Positions 16,392 through 26,367 of a stretch of DNA of 47,266 nucleotides are shown piece after piece. Origin of the DNA: Gammaproteobacteria bacterium. Its GTDB lineage: Bacteria; Pseudomonadota; Gammaproteobacteria; GRL18. The notes beneath the pieces were generated by a model. The model did not search any database. It was not told the DNA's origin and saw only the letters and a list, made by a program, of their open reading frames with translations. Location of the stretch: contig JADGEM010000035.1 in the NCBI GenBank assembly GCA_016744375.1, positions 1 to 47,266 of the forward strand, in the 5' to 3' direction. The position numbers and the translations under genes are program-made. Every line of letters begins with the position of its first letter. Within the stretch, counting starts at the first letter, position 1.

Positions 16392-17732
16392 ATGCCCGGT
16401 AAGCTGTATATTCAAACCTTTGGTTGCCAGATGAACGAGTATGATTCGGCAAAAATGGCCGATCTTCTTAATGAATCCCATGGTGTTATTTTGGTTAAGG
16501 AACCTAAGGATGCAGATATTTTATTGCTCAACACCTGCTCTATTCGGGAAAAAGCTCAAGAAAAAGTGTTTTCATTGCTGGGGCGTTACCGTCAGCTGAA
16601 AGAGCTGAATCCTAATATTGTTATTGGGGTGGGCGGTTGTGTGGCCAGTCAGGAAGGTGAGCTCATTCGCGAAAGAGCTCCCTATGTGGATCTGGTTTTT
16701 GGACCGCAAACACTGCACCGCCTGCCGAAAATGTTGGATGAAGTATCAACCATTCATCATCCTGTTATTGATGTGTCGTTTCCTGAAATTGAAAAATTTG
16801 ATAATTTACCAGAACCCCGGGCGGACGGCCCTACGGCTTTTGTTTCTATTATGGAAGGCTGCAGTAAGTATTGTACTTTTTGTGTGGTGCCTTATACTCG
16901 GGGTGAAGAAATCTCCAGGCCTCTGGATGATGTGATTGCGGAAGTTGCATCTCTGGCTGAGCAGGGTGTTATTGAAGTCAACTTGCTCGGGCAAAATGTC
17001 AATGCCTATCGTGGTAAAACTCATGATGGTGATATTGCAGACTTAGCATTACTGATTCACTATATTTCTCAAGTTGATGGAATTCAGCGCATACGTTACA
17101 CCACTTCTCATCCTAATGAATTTTCGGATTCTCTAGTGGATGTGTATCGTGAGGTGCCTGAGTTAGTCAGTTTTGTACATTTGCCTGTGCAGAGCGGCTC
17201 GGATCGTGTATTAAGCATGATGAAACGTGGTCACTCTGCTCTGGAATACAAAAGTAAAATAAGACGCATTCGTGAAGCGCGCCCTGGTATTTATATATCC
17301 TCTGATTTTATTGTTGGTTTTCCCGGTGAAACAGATGCGGACTTTCAGGCAACCATGAAGCTTATTGATGATATACGCTTTGATCAAAGTTTTAGTTTTA
17401 TTTACAGTCCCAGACCCGGAACACCAGCTGCATCATTGCCGGATGATGTGCCCATGGAAATTAAAAAACAGAGATTAAGCCAATTACAGGCTCGTATCAA
17501 TGAGTTTGCATTAGAATACTCACAGCAAATGGTCGATACTGTGCAGCAGGTATTAGTGCATGGCATTTCAAAAAAAGATACAACAGAAGTAGCTGGTCGA
17601 ACGGAAAATAACCGTGTTGTAAATTTTGACCCGCAGGGACAGGATATCATCGGCAGAATTGTTCCAGTAAAAATAACTCAGGCTCTCAGTAATTCATTAC
17701 GAGGCGAACTTATCATGGATGAAACATTATGA
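16392..17732 (+). CDS. miaB: MiaB tRNA methylthiotransferase
   Basis: A radical-SAM enzyme that adds the 2-methylthio group to N6-isopentenyl-A37 of tRNAs reading codons starting with U. Three N-terminal cysteines (C12, C49, C83) bind the auxiliary iron-sulfur cluster, and CSKYCTFC (C157, C161, C164) binds the SAM cluster. A TRAM RNA-binding domain occupies about 378-442. The length, 446 aa, is close to other MiaB proteins (E. coli 474). A -10-like TATAAT at 16348-16353 lies upstream without a good -35. The stop overlaps the ybeZ start (ATGA), opening the conserved miaB-ybeZ-ybeY-corC-lnt cluster. Confidence 0.97.
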   Translation: MPGKLYIQTFGCQMNEYDSAKMADLLNESHGVILVKEPKDADILLLNTCSIREKAQEKVFSLLGRYRQLKELNPNIVIGVGGCVASQEGELIRERAPYVDLVFGPQTLHRLPKMLDEVSTIHHPVIDVSFPEIEKFDNLPEPRADGPTAFVSIMEGCSKYCTFCVVPYTRGEEISRPLDDVIAEVASLAEQGVIEVNLLGQNVNAYRGKTHDGDIADLALLIHYISQVDGIQRIRYTTSHPNEFSDSLVDVYREVPELVSFVHLPVQSGSDRVLSMMKRGHSALEYKSKIRRIREARPGIYISSDFIVGFPGETDADFQATMKLIDDIRFDQSFSFIYSPRPGTPAASLPDDVPMEIKKQRLSQLQARINEFALEYSQQMVDTVQQVLVHGISKKDTTEVAGRTENNRVVNFDPQGQDIIGRIVPVKITQALSNSLRGELIMDETL

Positions 17733-18694
17733 ATGCATCACAACTAATTCTTGAACCTGTCGATAATCATCGTCTTGTCAATCTTTGCGGTTTACTGGAT
17801 GAACACCTGCGTTTAATTGAACGGCGTCTTGCAGTACAAATTTCGAACCGAGGTAATCAGTTTAAGGTGACCGGAAAACCAAAAGACAGAGATGCGGCTG
17901 TTTCAGTATTGGAAGCTTTGTATGAGGAAAGTTCTAATAGTATGCTGGATCCCCAGAAAGTCCATTTATTCCTTCAGGAATCTGGTATTGAGGCACAACT
18001 AAAAGAACAAGTCCGTGAACAAAAAGGTAAGTCTGCAGGTGATATTTCAATTTTAGCGGGACGGAGTTTAATTAAACCCCGAGGTCAAAATCAGCTGAAC
18101 TACCTTCATGGGGTTTTGCAGAATGATATTAGTTTTGGTATTGGTCCTGCCGGTACTGGAAAAACTTTTTTGGCGGTTGCCTGTGCTGTGCAGGCGCTTG
18201 AGCGTGATGATGTCAGACGAATTATTTTGACACGTCCTGCTGTTGAAGCAGGGGAGAACTTGGGTTTCTTACCTGGTGATTTATCACAAAAAATTGATCC
18301 TTATCTTAGGCCTCTTTATGATGCTCTTTATGAAATGCTGGGTTTTGAGAAAGTCAGTAAACTCATTGAACGCAATGTAATTGAAGTTGCCCCATTGGCC
18401 TTTATGCGTGGTCGGAGCCTGAATGAATCTTTTATTATTTTAGATGAAGCACAAAATACCACTCAGGAGCAGATGAAAATGTTTCTCACCCGTATTGGAT
18501 TTGGCTCAACGGCAATAGTCACGGGTGATATTACTCAAATTGATCTTCCCGGTGGTCGGCCATCGGGATTAAAACATGTTATAAATGTTTTATCCAAAGT
18601 GAAAGGCATCAGTTTTACTCACTTTAATTCTAAAGATGTGGTTAGACATGCTCTGGTGCAACGCATTGTTGATGCCTATGAAAAAAATGACTAG
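17729..18694 (+). CDS. ybeZ: PhoH-like ATPase YbeZ
   Basis: A 321-aa cytoplasmic P-loop ATPase of the PhoH family. The Walker A motif is GPAGTGKT (139-146) and Walker B is FIILDEAQN (about 235-243), with the [10 protein letters not shown] sensor block further on. The N-terminal part (about 20-100) resembles a KH-like RNA-binding fold. The gene overlaps miaB by four bases and ends six bases before ybeY. YbeZ works with the endoribonuclease YbeY in RNA and ribosome quality control; the tight adjacency here agrees with that. Confidence 0.95.
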   Translation: MNASQLILEPVDNHRLVNLCGLLDEHLRLIERRLAVQISNRGNQFKVTGKPKDRDAAVSVLEALYEESSNSMLDPQKVHLFLQESGIEAQLKEQVREQKGKSAGDISILAGRSLIKPRGQNQLNYLHGVLQNDISFGIGPAGTGKTFLAVACAVQALERDDVRRIILTRPAVEAGENLGFLPGDLSQKIDPYLRPLYDALYEMLGFEKVSKLIERNVIEVAPLAFMRGRSLNESFIILDEAQNTTQEQMKMFLTRIGFGSTAIVTGDITQIDLPGGRPSGLKHVINVLSKVKGISFTHFNSKDVVRHALVQRIVDAYEKND

Positions 18695-18700
18695 CTACGG

Positions 18701-19216
18701 ATGAAAAGTGATTTCACACTCTATCTGGATTTACAGTTGATGGTCACCTCAGATAGTCTGCCTGATAAAGAAAAAATTAAATCCTGGATACGTCAGGCTC
18801 TGCTGGTAGAACAGGCAGAGTCAGGTTTAAATTTAGAAACAGATAAATCATGTCATGATGCATATGAACTGACCCTTCGCATTGTTGATAAAGATGAAAT
18901 TCAATCATTAAATCAGACATATAGACACATAGATAAACCTACTAATGTGCTCTCATTCCCCTTTGAAATTCCATCTGACATTCCTGTGCAGATGCCGGTT
19001 TCTTTATTAGGTGACTTGATAATTTGTCATGATGTGATTGTTGAAGAAGCCATGCAGCAAAGTAAAACACTTGAAGCTCATTGGACACATATGGTCGTCC
19101 ATGGTGTCCTGCACCTTAAGGGCTATGATCATATCAATGATGATCAAGCTACAATTATGGAATCACTGGAAATAAAAATTCTTGAATCCCTTCATATTTC
19201 CAACCCTTATGAATAG
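18701..19216 (+). CDS. ybeY: Endoribonuclease YbeY
   Basis: A 171-aa metal-dependent single-strand endoribonuclease involved in 16S rRNA 3' end maturation and late 70S quality control. The zinc-binding H3XH5XH signature is intact as HGVLHLKGYDH, with H134, H138 and H144. The upstream TNVLSFPFE block and SLLGDLIICHDVI are also typical. The gene follows ybeZ after six bases. A 219-base gap then precedes corC, longer than in many genomes, so corC-lnt may have its own promoter. Confidence 0.96.
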   Translation: MKSDFTLYLDLQLMVTSDSLPDKEKIKSWIRQALLVEQAESGLNLETDKSCHDAYELTLRIVDKDEIQSLNQTYRHIDKPTNVLSFPFEIPSDIPVQMPVSLLGDLIICHDVIVEEAMQQSKTLEAHWTHMVVHGVLHLKGYDHINDDQATIMESLEIKILESLHISNPYE

Positions 19217-19435
19217 AATTTTTGATTGATCGATTAGTCTTTTTCAGGGGTGAGTGCAACAGTCTAAACTGATTTGTTTAAATTCAAGTTTTAACACTGC
19301 TGACTCCTCTACTGGTATATAGCTGCAGCTTAGCCCGATTTTATTCGTTTTGCATGTTTTTATGGGCTATTGTAAAATTAACGATCCTATTGGTTATTAC
19401 AAATAAAAGTTAATAAAACTGGTTATATAAAATAA

Positions 19436-20308
19436 ATGAAAGAAGAGCGATCCGGTAAGGCCTTTACTCTGATGAGTCGAGGCCGAAATCTGTTAAAACG
19501 AATTGGTCATGTCTTAATTGGCGAAATTAATGATAAATCCCATCTTGTTGAAATCATACGGGATGTTCAATCACGAAATGTTATCAGTAGTGAAACATTA
19601 TCTATGATTGAGGGGGTACTGGAAGTGACTGATATGCAGGTGCGAGAGGCCATGATCCCAAGATCGCAGATGATTGTCATCGAAAGCGATGCCAATGCAG
19701 AGGACATTCTGGCCTGTATTATTGAATCAGCTCATTCACGTTTTCCTGTTATTGGGGACAATCGTGATGATATTGAGGGTATTATCCTTGCCAAGGATAT
19801 GCTTGATTTCTTTGCCAAGGAAGATTATAAAACGCTGGATTTAAAAGAATATATGCGTCCTGCTGCCTTTGTTCCAGAAAGTAAACGTCTTAATGTGCTA
19901 CTCAGAGACTTCCGTGCTAATCGAAATCATATGGCTCTGGTGGTCGATGAATATGGAGGCGTGTCGGGGCTGGTAACCATTGAAGATGTTCTGGAAGAAA
20001 TTGTTGGTGAGATTGAAGATGAGCATGACATCGAAGAGGACAATAACATTGTTTCTCATGGAGAAGGAGTTTATACCGTTCAGGCACTGACTGAAATTGA
20101 TGAATTTAATGCGTTTTTTAAATCTGATTTTAGAAATGATAAATTTGATACAATCGGGGGTATCGTCATGAATGCTTTCGGTTATATGCCTCAGAGGGGC
20201 GAAGAAATAGAGTTGGGGAATTTTCTTATTAAAATCAGCCGCTCGGATCACCGTCGGATTCACAGTCTGAGAGTGATTCGGGTTGCCGTCACTGCATCAT
20301 CCAGCTAA
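19436..20308 (+). CDS. corC: CorC/YbeX CBS-domain protein
   Basis: A 290-aa cytoplasmic protein with two CBS domains (about 70-195, opened by VREAMIPRSQM and closed by MALVVDEYGGVSGLVTIEDV) and a C-terminal CorC_HlyC domain (about 205-287). It lacks the N-terminal membrane DUF21 region of longer homologues, as E. coli YbeX does. YbeX has been linked to magnesium/cobalt efflux and to ribosome metabolism; the exact role is debated. An ATP-rich upstream region with TATATAAAATAA directly precedes the ATG, and no strong Shine-Dalgarno is visible. The end is close to lnt, consistent with co-transcription. Confidence 0.93.
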   Translation: MKEERSGKAFTLMSRGRNLLKRIGHVLIGEINDKSHLVEIIRDVQSRNVISSETLSMIEGVLEVTDMQVREAMIPRSQMIVIESDANAEDILACIIESAHSRFPVIGDNRDDIEGIILAKDMLDFFAKEDYKTLDLKEYMRPAAFVPESKRLNVLLRDFRANRNHMALVVDEYGGVSGLVTIEDVLEEIVGEIEDEHDIEEDNNIVSHGEGVYTVQALTEIDEFNAFFKSDFRNDKFDTIGGIVMNAFGYMPQRGEEIELGNFLIKISRSDHRRIHSLRVIRVAVTASSS

Positions 20309-20363
20309 TACCTATGAGAGAGCCTTTAGAGAATACCTCAAAAAAAGAGCTCATGAGAAATCC

Positions 20364-21947
20364 ATGCCTTTGCTAAACTTACATTCTGAACGTGTTTATT
20401 CACGTCAGAGCAGTTTGATTGGGTTCCTGCCAAAGCGTTTGCTATGGCTGGTGACAAAAGGGAATGCCTCATGGTTCTTTGCTCTTTTTCTTGGGGCTCT
20501 GGTTCCCCTGTCTTTTGCGCCATTTAATACTCAGTCAAGCCTGTTTTCCTATCTGTTTTTTTTACCAGTCAGTCTTTTTTTATATCAGTGCATGCACAAT
20601 CAGACGGCCAAAGAGGCTTTTTATAAAGGCTGGTTCTTTGGTATTGGTTTGTTTGCTGTGGGTGTTTCCTGGATGTATGTTGCTATTCATGATTTTGGGG
20701 CTGCTCATTGGTCTTTGGCTGTATTTTTTACGGGACTTTTTGTCTTATTTATTTCAGTTTATTATGGTGTTTTTTCCTGGATCATCTTTAAAATAACGGT
20801 AACCACAAAGACTGATGAGTCTAATATGTTGTTGTTTTACCTGCCGGTATCCTGGGTTTTTTGTGAATGGCTTCGTAGTTGGGTGCTGACTGGCTTTCCC
20901 TGGTTACTATCCGGTTACCCAATGATAGAAACGCCGCTTGCCGGCTATGCTCCGATTATCGGGATTTACGGTCTGTCTCTTTTGGCCATATTATTATCAA
21001 CTTTGTTAATTATTCGACTTAAAGCCATTGTGAGTCTCACTGGCATGGGAGCTGTCTTTGTCGGCGGTGCCCTATTGGGACAGATTCAATGGAGTGAACC
21101 GGTTGGCCAAGCACTTTCAGTTGCCCTGATTCAGGGCAATGTGAACCAGTCTGTTAAATGGGATCGCTGGCAACTGGAAAAAACAAAACAAATCTATATT
21201 TCATTGAGCCGAAAGCAATGGCAGGACAACGATCTGGTTATCTGGCCGGAAAATGCCATCCCTGTGTTTTATCATACCCTGGAAAACACCTTTTATCATG
21301 ATCTGGAGCTGCAGGCGAAAAAAACTGATACAGAACTGGTGACTGGACTGCCTGTTTTTGATGATGATACGGAACAATATTATAATGCCTTGACCAATCT
21401 GGGTGGGCAGCAGGGGTATTATTATAAAACCCACCTTGTGCCCTTTGGCGAGTATGTACCTCTGGCTGCTTTAATTCGGGGACTGGTTCAGTTTTTTAAT
21501 CTGCCTATGTCGGGTTTTAGTGCAGGAGAGGCTGGACAGTCACCTGTTATTATTAAAGGCTATAAGGCTGTTATTACTCTGTGTTATGAAGATGTTTTCC
21601 CCCAGGACATGATGAGTCAAATTTCGACCTCTCAATTTATGATTAATTTATCAAATAATGGCTGGTATGGCGATTCTTTTGCTCCTCATCAACATCTTGA
21701 AATGGCTCGCATGAGAGCACTTGAAACCAGTCGTGAGCTGATCCGAAGTACCACCAGTGGCATTTCAGCATTAATTGATTCTAATGGCCACGTGATGGTG
21801 AGAGGACCACAATTTAAGCAGGCAGTTATTAATGGCCGGATACAACCGAGAATGGGGACAACGCCTTATGTTTTCTGGACTAACTATCCGATAATCATAC
21901 TTTTTGTTATTGCCGTTGCGACCTATTGGTGGCGGCAAAAAAAATAA
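20364..21947 (+). CDS. lnt: Apolipoprotein N-acyltransferase Lnt
   Basis: Lnt adds the third acyl chain to the N-terminal cysteine of lipoproteins in the inner membrane. An N-terminal multi-helix membrane region (about 35-240) is followed by a periplasmic nitrilase-like domain with the catalytic triad E296 (WPENAIP), K355 (YKTHLVPFGEY) and C407 (TLCYEDVF), and a last helix near the C-terminus. From the ATG at 20364 the protein is 527 aa (E. coli 512). A TTG at 20283 would add 27 residues and overlap corC by 26 bases, but has no ribosome binding site and adds nothing recognisable, so I prefer the ATG. The stop overlaps the next start (TAATG). Confidence 0.95.
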   Translation: MPLLNLHSERVYSRQSSLIGFLPKRLLWLVTKGNASWFFALFLGALVPLSFAPFNTQSSLFSYLFFLPVSLFLYQCMHNQTAKEAFYKGWFFGIGLFAVGVSWMYVAIHDFGAAHWSLAVFFTGLFVLFISVYYGVFSWIIFKITVTTKTDESNMLLFYLPVSWVFCEWLRSWVLTGFPWLLSGYPMIETPLAGYAPIIGIYGLSLLAILLSTLLIIRLKAIVSLTGMGAVFVGGALLGQIQWSEPVGQALSVALIQGNVNQSVKWDRWQLEKTKQIYISLSRKQWQDNDLVIWPENAIPVFYHTLENTFYHDLELQAKKTDTELVTGLPVFDDDTEQYYNALTNLGGQQGYYYKTHLVPFGEYVPLAALIRGLVQFFNLPMSGFSAGEAGQSPVIIKGYKAVITLCYEDVFPQDMMSQISTSQFMINLSNNGWYGDSFAPHQHLEMARMRALETSRELIRSTTSGISALIDSNGHVMVRGPQFKQAVINGRIQPRMGTTPYVFWTNYPIIILFVIAVATYWWRQKK

Positions 21948-23233
21948 TGCAATACAAAATACTCACTTCTATTTTTTTTCTGCTATACCACTCTTTTTTA
22001 TCAGCTCAAATCCTGCAAACTTATACCATCAACTCTGATTCAGTCTGTTCCAGTGAGGAGAGTCTGATGGTTATTTCAGCGCATGAAATACCTGAATTAT
22101 CTGGTACCAACGCCATTAAATGGTCACTGCTCAGTGTTTTAAACAAGACACAGCCCTCTTTCTTTCAGAAGAGTATTTTTCAGGTTGATCATAAGGATGC
22201 ACAGGGACGATATATTCTCAACAATAATACTCTAAATGGACCAGAAGGTGCTCATGTGTTCAAGAGCAATGATGAACTGGTGTTTAGAAAAAAAGATCTG
22301 GGGTATCGCCTTAACCACTCTTCTGCTTTATTAGAAAAAAAATCACTAATTGAAATAAAAATAACCAGTGATTCAGCTGGTTTAGAAAAAAATACTGAAA
22401 CAGGCTGGATTTATATTGCTCTGAATGAATCGACAGATTTAAATGTACAAAAAAAGGTCATTAGCTATGAAACAGAGCAGGATATAATTAGCAGTCCTTT
22501 TTTTAAAATTGTTTTTTCCAAAGAAAAACCTTTTTTACTTGATGCATTTCATTGGCGGTTGTCTGATGGTTCACGGTGGAGTCATGATGTAACTGATACA
22601 ATGAAGATACGTCATATTGGTCAATTTTTAGGTTTTCCATTTAGAAGAACGGATGATGATTATTTTTCAAGATTGGTTGATGTAAAACAAGGTCCATTGC
22701 GAATTATTAGGCGAACAGAAAATAAAGTGAAAGTCTTCTGGAAATTAAAGAGTCCTGCGCTGTATATTGATTACATTATGATGCCGGATGGGTTTGTGAT
22801 GGACAGTATGGTTGATATACCTTTTAAAATATCATTTTTTTTCAGTGATCTGTCTACAGTCACGACAATGGATTGGAACAATGCATTTGAAAATACAGCC
22901 CTGATCATTCATTCATCTGACTCTCGTTTAAATCTTCCAATTGATGGTCGACCTTCTGACGATAAAAGAAAGTTTAATCAAATTGTTGCTCAGGAATTCT
23001 CGGTTAGCAGTTCATTAGGTCTGTTTGATGTTAGATTGGCTATTCCAGATGATTTTCCTATTCGTTCTCAGCTTTACCTGAATGATGATCTGAAGGAACT
23101 TGACCCACCTGAGCATTATCCTGGTCAATTTGGTAATGTGGGGTTTAAAACAACTGGTTGGGAAAATATTAACAGCAAACTCCATCACCTGAAATTTACT
23201 GTTTGCGTTGATCAAAATGCAGTTAATCAATAG
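21947..23233 (+). CDS. Unknown exported protein coupled to lnt
   Basis: A 428-aa protein that I cannot place in a named family. The ATG at 21947 overlaps the lnt stop (TAATG); a TTG at 21926 is possible but less likely. A Sec signal covers about 1-21 (ending SFLSAQ), with no lipobox cysteine at the cleavage site. The mature part looks mainly beta-stranded, with aromatic-rich strands (DAFHWRLSDGSRWSHD, GQFLGFPFRRTDDDYFSR) and a C-terminal block DPPEHYPGQFGNVGF. No membrane helix follows the signal, so it should be periplasmic or outer-membrane associated. Tight coupling to lnt hints at an envelope role, but this is inference. It is followed by a separate GTG-started operon. Confidence 0.75.
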   Translation: MQYKILTSIFFLLYHSFLSAQILQTYTINSDSVCSSEESLMVISAHEIPELSGTNAIKWSLLSVLNKTQPSFFQKSIFQVDHKDAQGRYILNNNTLNGPEGAHVFKSNDELVFRKKDLGYRLNHSSALLEKKSLIEIKITSDSAGLEKNTETGWIYIALNESTDLNVQKKVISYETEQDIISSPFFKIVFSKEKPFLLDAFHWRLSDGSRWSHDVTDTMKIRHIGQFLGFPFRRTDDDYFSRLVDVKQGPLRIIRRTENKVKVFWKLKSPALYIDYIMMPDGFVMDSMVDIPFKISFFFSDLSTVTTMDWNNAFENTALIIHSSDSRLNLPIDGRPSDDKRKFNQIVAQEFSVSSSLGLFDVRLAIPDDFPIRSQLYLNDDLKELDPPEHYPGQFGNVGFKTTGWENINSKLHHLKFTVCVDQNAVNQ

Positions 23234-23341
23234 CAGTCTCTTTATAATAGAGGTAGATTGATACGGCAATACAAATTCGTAACTTTTTACATTCTCGGCT
23301 ATACTTAGACTTTAGTTATTAACTCCAAATACAGGCATGAT

Positions 23342-24481
23342 GTGGATAGTCCTATTCCAGAATATAATATTAGCCATAACAACTCAATGCTTGATATTGA
23401 GATGAGAGGGGACTGGTCTCTGGACAGTAATTTTCCAGAAGAGTTTGAGTATGAACTTAAGCATCAATTTAATAAAAAAACAAAAATACAATCTGTTAAT
23501 ATAAGAATGCTTCAGGTTACTGCCTGGAATTCTGCATTGTTAACTGTCATTCTAAGCCTCAGCGAATTCTGTGAACAACATCAGGTTCAATTTGATTTAT
23601 CACAACTTCCCTTAGAAATGAATCACCTGATAAAATTATCTGAAAAAATTCCTTCTAGAAAGTTAAAAGATCGTCAGCAGACAAGTACTTCTTTTCTGCA
23701 CAATGTGGGCAGTGATGTTATTGCAGCTGTTAAAGATGTGGGTGATGTTATTGAATTTATCGGTAAAGCAGGAGTTGCCTTCATTGCCATGGTTCGTGGC
23801 AAAGCGGTTTATCGATCGTCTGATACCTGGCTTATTATGCAGCAGACTGGTGCAGAAGCTGTACCGATTGTTAGTTTGCTAAATTTTCTTGTCGGGGCCA
23901 TTTTAGGCTATATTGGTGCAATGCAGCTAGAGAAATTTGGTGCTGAAATTTTTATCGGAGATATGGTTGGTGTTGCAATGACGAGAGAAATTGCAGCGAT
24001 TATTACAGGGATTATTATGGCGGGACGTTCGGGGGCGGCTTTTGCAGCACAATTAGGTACCATGAAGGTGAGTGACGAAATCGATGCCCTCAGGAGTATG
24101 GGACTCTCGCCTATGGAATTTCTGGTTCTGCCCCGTATGATTGGGATGATGCTTATGATGCCGTTACTCGCTATTTATGCAAGCTTTATGGGAATTTTAG
24201 GAGGGGCTCTGGTTGCTTATGCCTTACTAAATATTTCACTGGAGCAATATATCGGAGTTGTCATTAATTCTATTGGTTTGAATGATATTTTTGCCGGTAT
24301 TTTTATGTCAGCGGTCTTTGGTGTCATTGTTGCCGTTGTTGGATGTCAAAAAGGCATGAGTTGTGGTAATAGTGCTGAGGCAGTGGGGGCATCAACAACC
24401 TCTGCTGTAGTGACCGCAACGGTTATTATTTTTATTTGTGCAGCATTTTTAACAGTAATCTACGGTGTGCTTGGAATCTGA
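23342..24481 (+). CDS. MlaE-like lipid ABC permease with N-terminal STAS domain
   Basis: The membrane subunit of a phospholipid-trafficking ABC transporter, 379 aa. Residues about 10-100 resemble a STAS domain and the rest is the MlaE/YrbE permease fold with about five or six helices (ALRSMGLSPMEFLVLPR and GAEAVPIVSLLNFLVG are typical). In E. coli the STAS protein MlaB is separate; here it is fused. The start is probably GTG at 23342, preceded by ACAGG; the two ATGs just upstream are out of frame and the next in-frame ATG (residue 17) would trim the STAS edge. The stop overlaps the ATPase start (TGATG). Confidence 0.88.
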   Translation: MDSPIPEYNISHNNSMLDIEMRGDWSLDSNFPEEFEYELKHQFNKKTKIQSVNIRMLQVTAWNSALLTVILSLSEFCEQHQVQFDLSQLPLEMNHLIKLSEKIPSRKLKDRQQTSTSFLHNVGSDVIAAVKDVGDVIEFIGKAGVAFIAMVRGKAVYRSSDTWLIMQQTGAEAVPIVSLLNFLVGAILGYIGAMQLEKFGAEIFIGDMVGVAMTREIAAIITGIIMAGRSGAAFAAQLGTMKVSDEIDALRSMGLSPMEFLVLPRMIGMMLMMPLLAIYASFMGILGGALVAYALLNISLEQYIGVVINSIGLNDIFAGIFMSAVFGVIVAVVGCQKGMSCGNSAEAVGASTTSAVVTATVIIFICAAFLTVIYGVLGI

Positions 24482-25278
24482 TGATGACTGAACTCTCAAA
24501 TGATAGCTGCTCTAATAATACCATAGTCGTTGAGGATCTGAGTCTGGAATATGGTCATAATGTTATTCAGCAGGATTTAAATTTTACTATTAAACGTAAT
24601 GATATTTTTATTATTATGGGCAATAGCGGTAGTGGTAAAAGTACCTTGATGCGTTCAATGACGGGTCTCAATGCGCCGGCATCGGGTGATGTTTTTTATC
24701 ATTGCAGAAATGATAAAAATGAGCAGCATGGTTTTTGGCAATCCTCTAATGCAATGCAGCTTAAAATCATGGAACAGTTTGGAGTTATGTTTCAAAATGG
24801 TGCTTTGTTTAGTTCCATGACTCTTATTGATAATGTCTCTTTAAGACTGCTAGAAACCACCCAATACAGTCCTCGTAGAATTCGCAAGATTGCTGCGTTT
24901 AAGCTGTCGTTAGTCGGCCTGAAAGGTTTTGAACACTATTTTCCTTCAGAAATCAGCGGTGGGATGCAGAAGCGGGTTGCTATTGCCAGGGCTATGGCAA
25001 TGGATCCACCTATATTATTTTTTGATGAGCCTTCGGCAGGTCTGGATCCGGTCAGCTCAAAGTTATTGGATGATCTTCTGTTAGAGCTGCAGGAAAGTAT
25101 GGGGATTACCATGGTTGTTGTCACTCATGAATTAGATAGTATTTTTGCCATTGGGAATAATGCTATATTTCTGGATCATGAGCAGAAGACAATTATTGCC
25201 AGAGGGCATCCCAAACAAATGTTATTAGACAACCCACATGAGCAGGTACAGTCCTTTTTGACAAGAGGCAATAAATAA
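24481..25278 (+). CDS. MlaF-like ABC transporter ATPase
   Basis: A 265-aa cytoplasmic ATPase powering the lipid transporter. Walker A is GNSGSGKST, the Q-loop is VMFQNGALFSS, the signature is ISGGMQKRVAIARA, Walker B with catalytic glutamate is ILFFDEPSAGLDP, and the H-loop is VVTHELD. The FQNGALFSSMT run and SGGMQKR are characteristic of the MlaF/Ttg2A class. The ATG at 24481 overlaps the permease stop; a TTG 45 bases upstream is only an open-frame extension. The end overlaps the MCE gene by TAATG, so permease, ATPase and MCE protein are translated in series. Confidence 0.93.
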   Translation: MMTELSNDSCSNNTIVVEDLSLEYGHNVIQQDLNFTIKRNDIFIIMGNSGSGKSTLMRSMTGLNAPASGDVFYHCRNDKNEQHGFWQSSNAMQLKIMEQFGVMFQNGALFSSMTLIDNVSLRLLETTQYSPRRIRKIAAFKLSLVGLKGFEHYFPSEISGGMQKRVAIARAMAMDPPILFFDEPSAGLDPVSSKLLDDLLLELQESMGITMVVVTHELDSIFAIGNNAIFLDHEQKTIIARGHPKQMLLDNPHEQVQSFLTRGNK

Positions 25279-26300
25279 TGAGTATAAAAGCAAATCCAAC
25301 GGTTGTAGGCGGTTTCGTTATTGGGGCAATTATTTTAATTGTGATCAGTTTTCTGGTGTTAGGAACCGGTCGTTTTTTTAAAAATGATATGAGGTTGATG
25401 GCTGTTTTCCCTGGAACGGTAAACGGCCTAAATGTTGGCTCACCTGTTTTATTTCGCGGTGTTAATATTGGTTCAGTTGCTGAAATTAAGCTCTACCATG
25501 ATCATAAAACACAGCGGAGCCTGGTGCCGGTTTATATTGATTTAAAGCAGGAAGTTATGGAATTAATGATTCAGGGCGATGATGACTCTGATTTAACGGA
25601 AGAGCAGGCACTGGGCTTGATGGTTGATATGATCAAAACGGGCCTTCATGCTCGTCTGACTCTTGAAAGTATTGTTTCAGGGAGACAAATTGTAGAATTT
25701 GAATTTGATCCCTCTTTGCCGATTAAAATTACTGGTATTGATAAGAAATATTTGGAGATACCAACAGTTGAATCTGATCTGGAGAAATTGCAAAAATTAT
25801 TTGAGACTATTCCGCTGAAAGAGTTAACAGAAAGTCTGGTGATCACTGTAACAAAAATTAATCAAATGTTTGCCGATAAAGATGCCAAAGATGTTTTTAA
25901 TAATATTAATGCCATGATTGCCGGTACACATCAATTTATTGATAATTTAAATACAGAAATTGTGCCATTATCTCAATCAGCACAGGATCGTTTGGCTGAG
26001 GTTAAGATTCTTTTAATCAACACAGAAAAGCAGTTGAGTGAAACACTGTTAGAGTTAACACGTCTGTCCATTAATGTGAATGATAAACTGACAGGGCTAA
26101 CAACTTCTGCAACCACTGCATTTGATAAAAGTGAAGTTGTCCTATCCAATATTGATGCGATTGTTGATAATAAAAGTACTGTGCGGAACGAGTTGGAACA
26201 GAGTTTAAAGGAACTTTCAAGAGCAGCTAAATCAATGCGGGTTTTTACGGAATACCTTGAGCGTCACCCCGAAGCTTTGATTCAGGGTAAAAAATACTAA
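25278..26300 (+). CDS. MCE-domain lipid-binding protein (MlaD-like)
   Basis: A 340-aa inner-membrane anchored periplasmic protein. A single N-terminal helix (about 9-27) is followed by one MCE domain (about 38-155), recognisable from FPGTVNGLNVGSPVLFRGV and the IVSGRQIVEFEF strand. The C-terminal half (about 165-325) is helical with coiled-coil character and probably extends into the periplasm. MCE proteins form hexameric rings that carry lipids between membranes. At 340 aa it is longer than E. coli MlaD (183 aa) and shorter than PqiB (546 aa), like the single-MCE-plus-coil group that may bridge part of the periplasm. Confidence 0.9.
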   Translation: MSIKANPTVVGGFVIGAIILIVISFLVLGTGRFFKNDMRLMAVFPGTVNGLNVGSPVLFRGVNIGSVAEIKLYHDHKTQRSLVPVYIDLKQEVMELMIQGDDDSDLTEEQALGLMVDMIKTGLHARLTLESIVSGRQIVEFEFDPSLPIKITGIDKKYLEIPTVESDLEKLQKLFETIPLKELTESLVITVTKINQMFADKDAKDVFNNINAMIAGTHQFIDNLNTEIVPLSQSAQDRLAEVKILLINTEKQLSETLLELTRLSINVNDKLTGLTTSATTAFDKSEVVLSNIDAIVDNKSTVRNELEQSLKELSRAAKSMRVFTEYLERHPEALIQGKKY

Positions 26301-26367
26301 ATATTCAGTATGCACTATCTTCGGGATAGATCGATCCCTGGTCACCTTTTAAATAGGAAATGGGTAA

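Noticed and set aside
20283..20363. TTG-initiated N-terminal extension of Lnt
   Set aside because: It overlaps corC, has no ribosome binding site, and adds a charged segment not typical of Lnt; the ATG at 20364 is preferred.
24436..24480. TTG-initiated extension of the MlaF-like ATPase
   Set aside because: It lies wholly inside the permease gene in another frame; the ATG at 24481 forms a normal TGATG junction.
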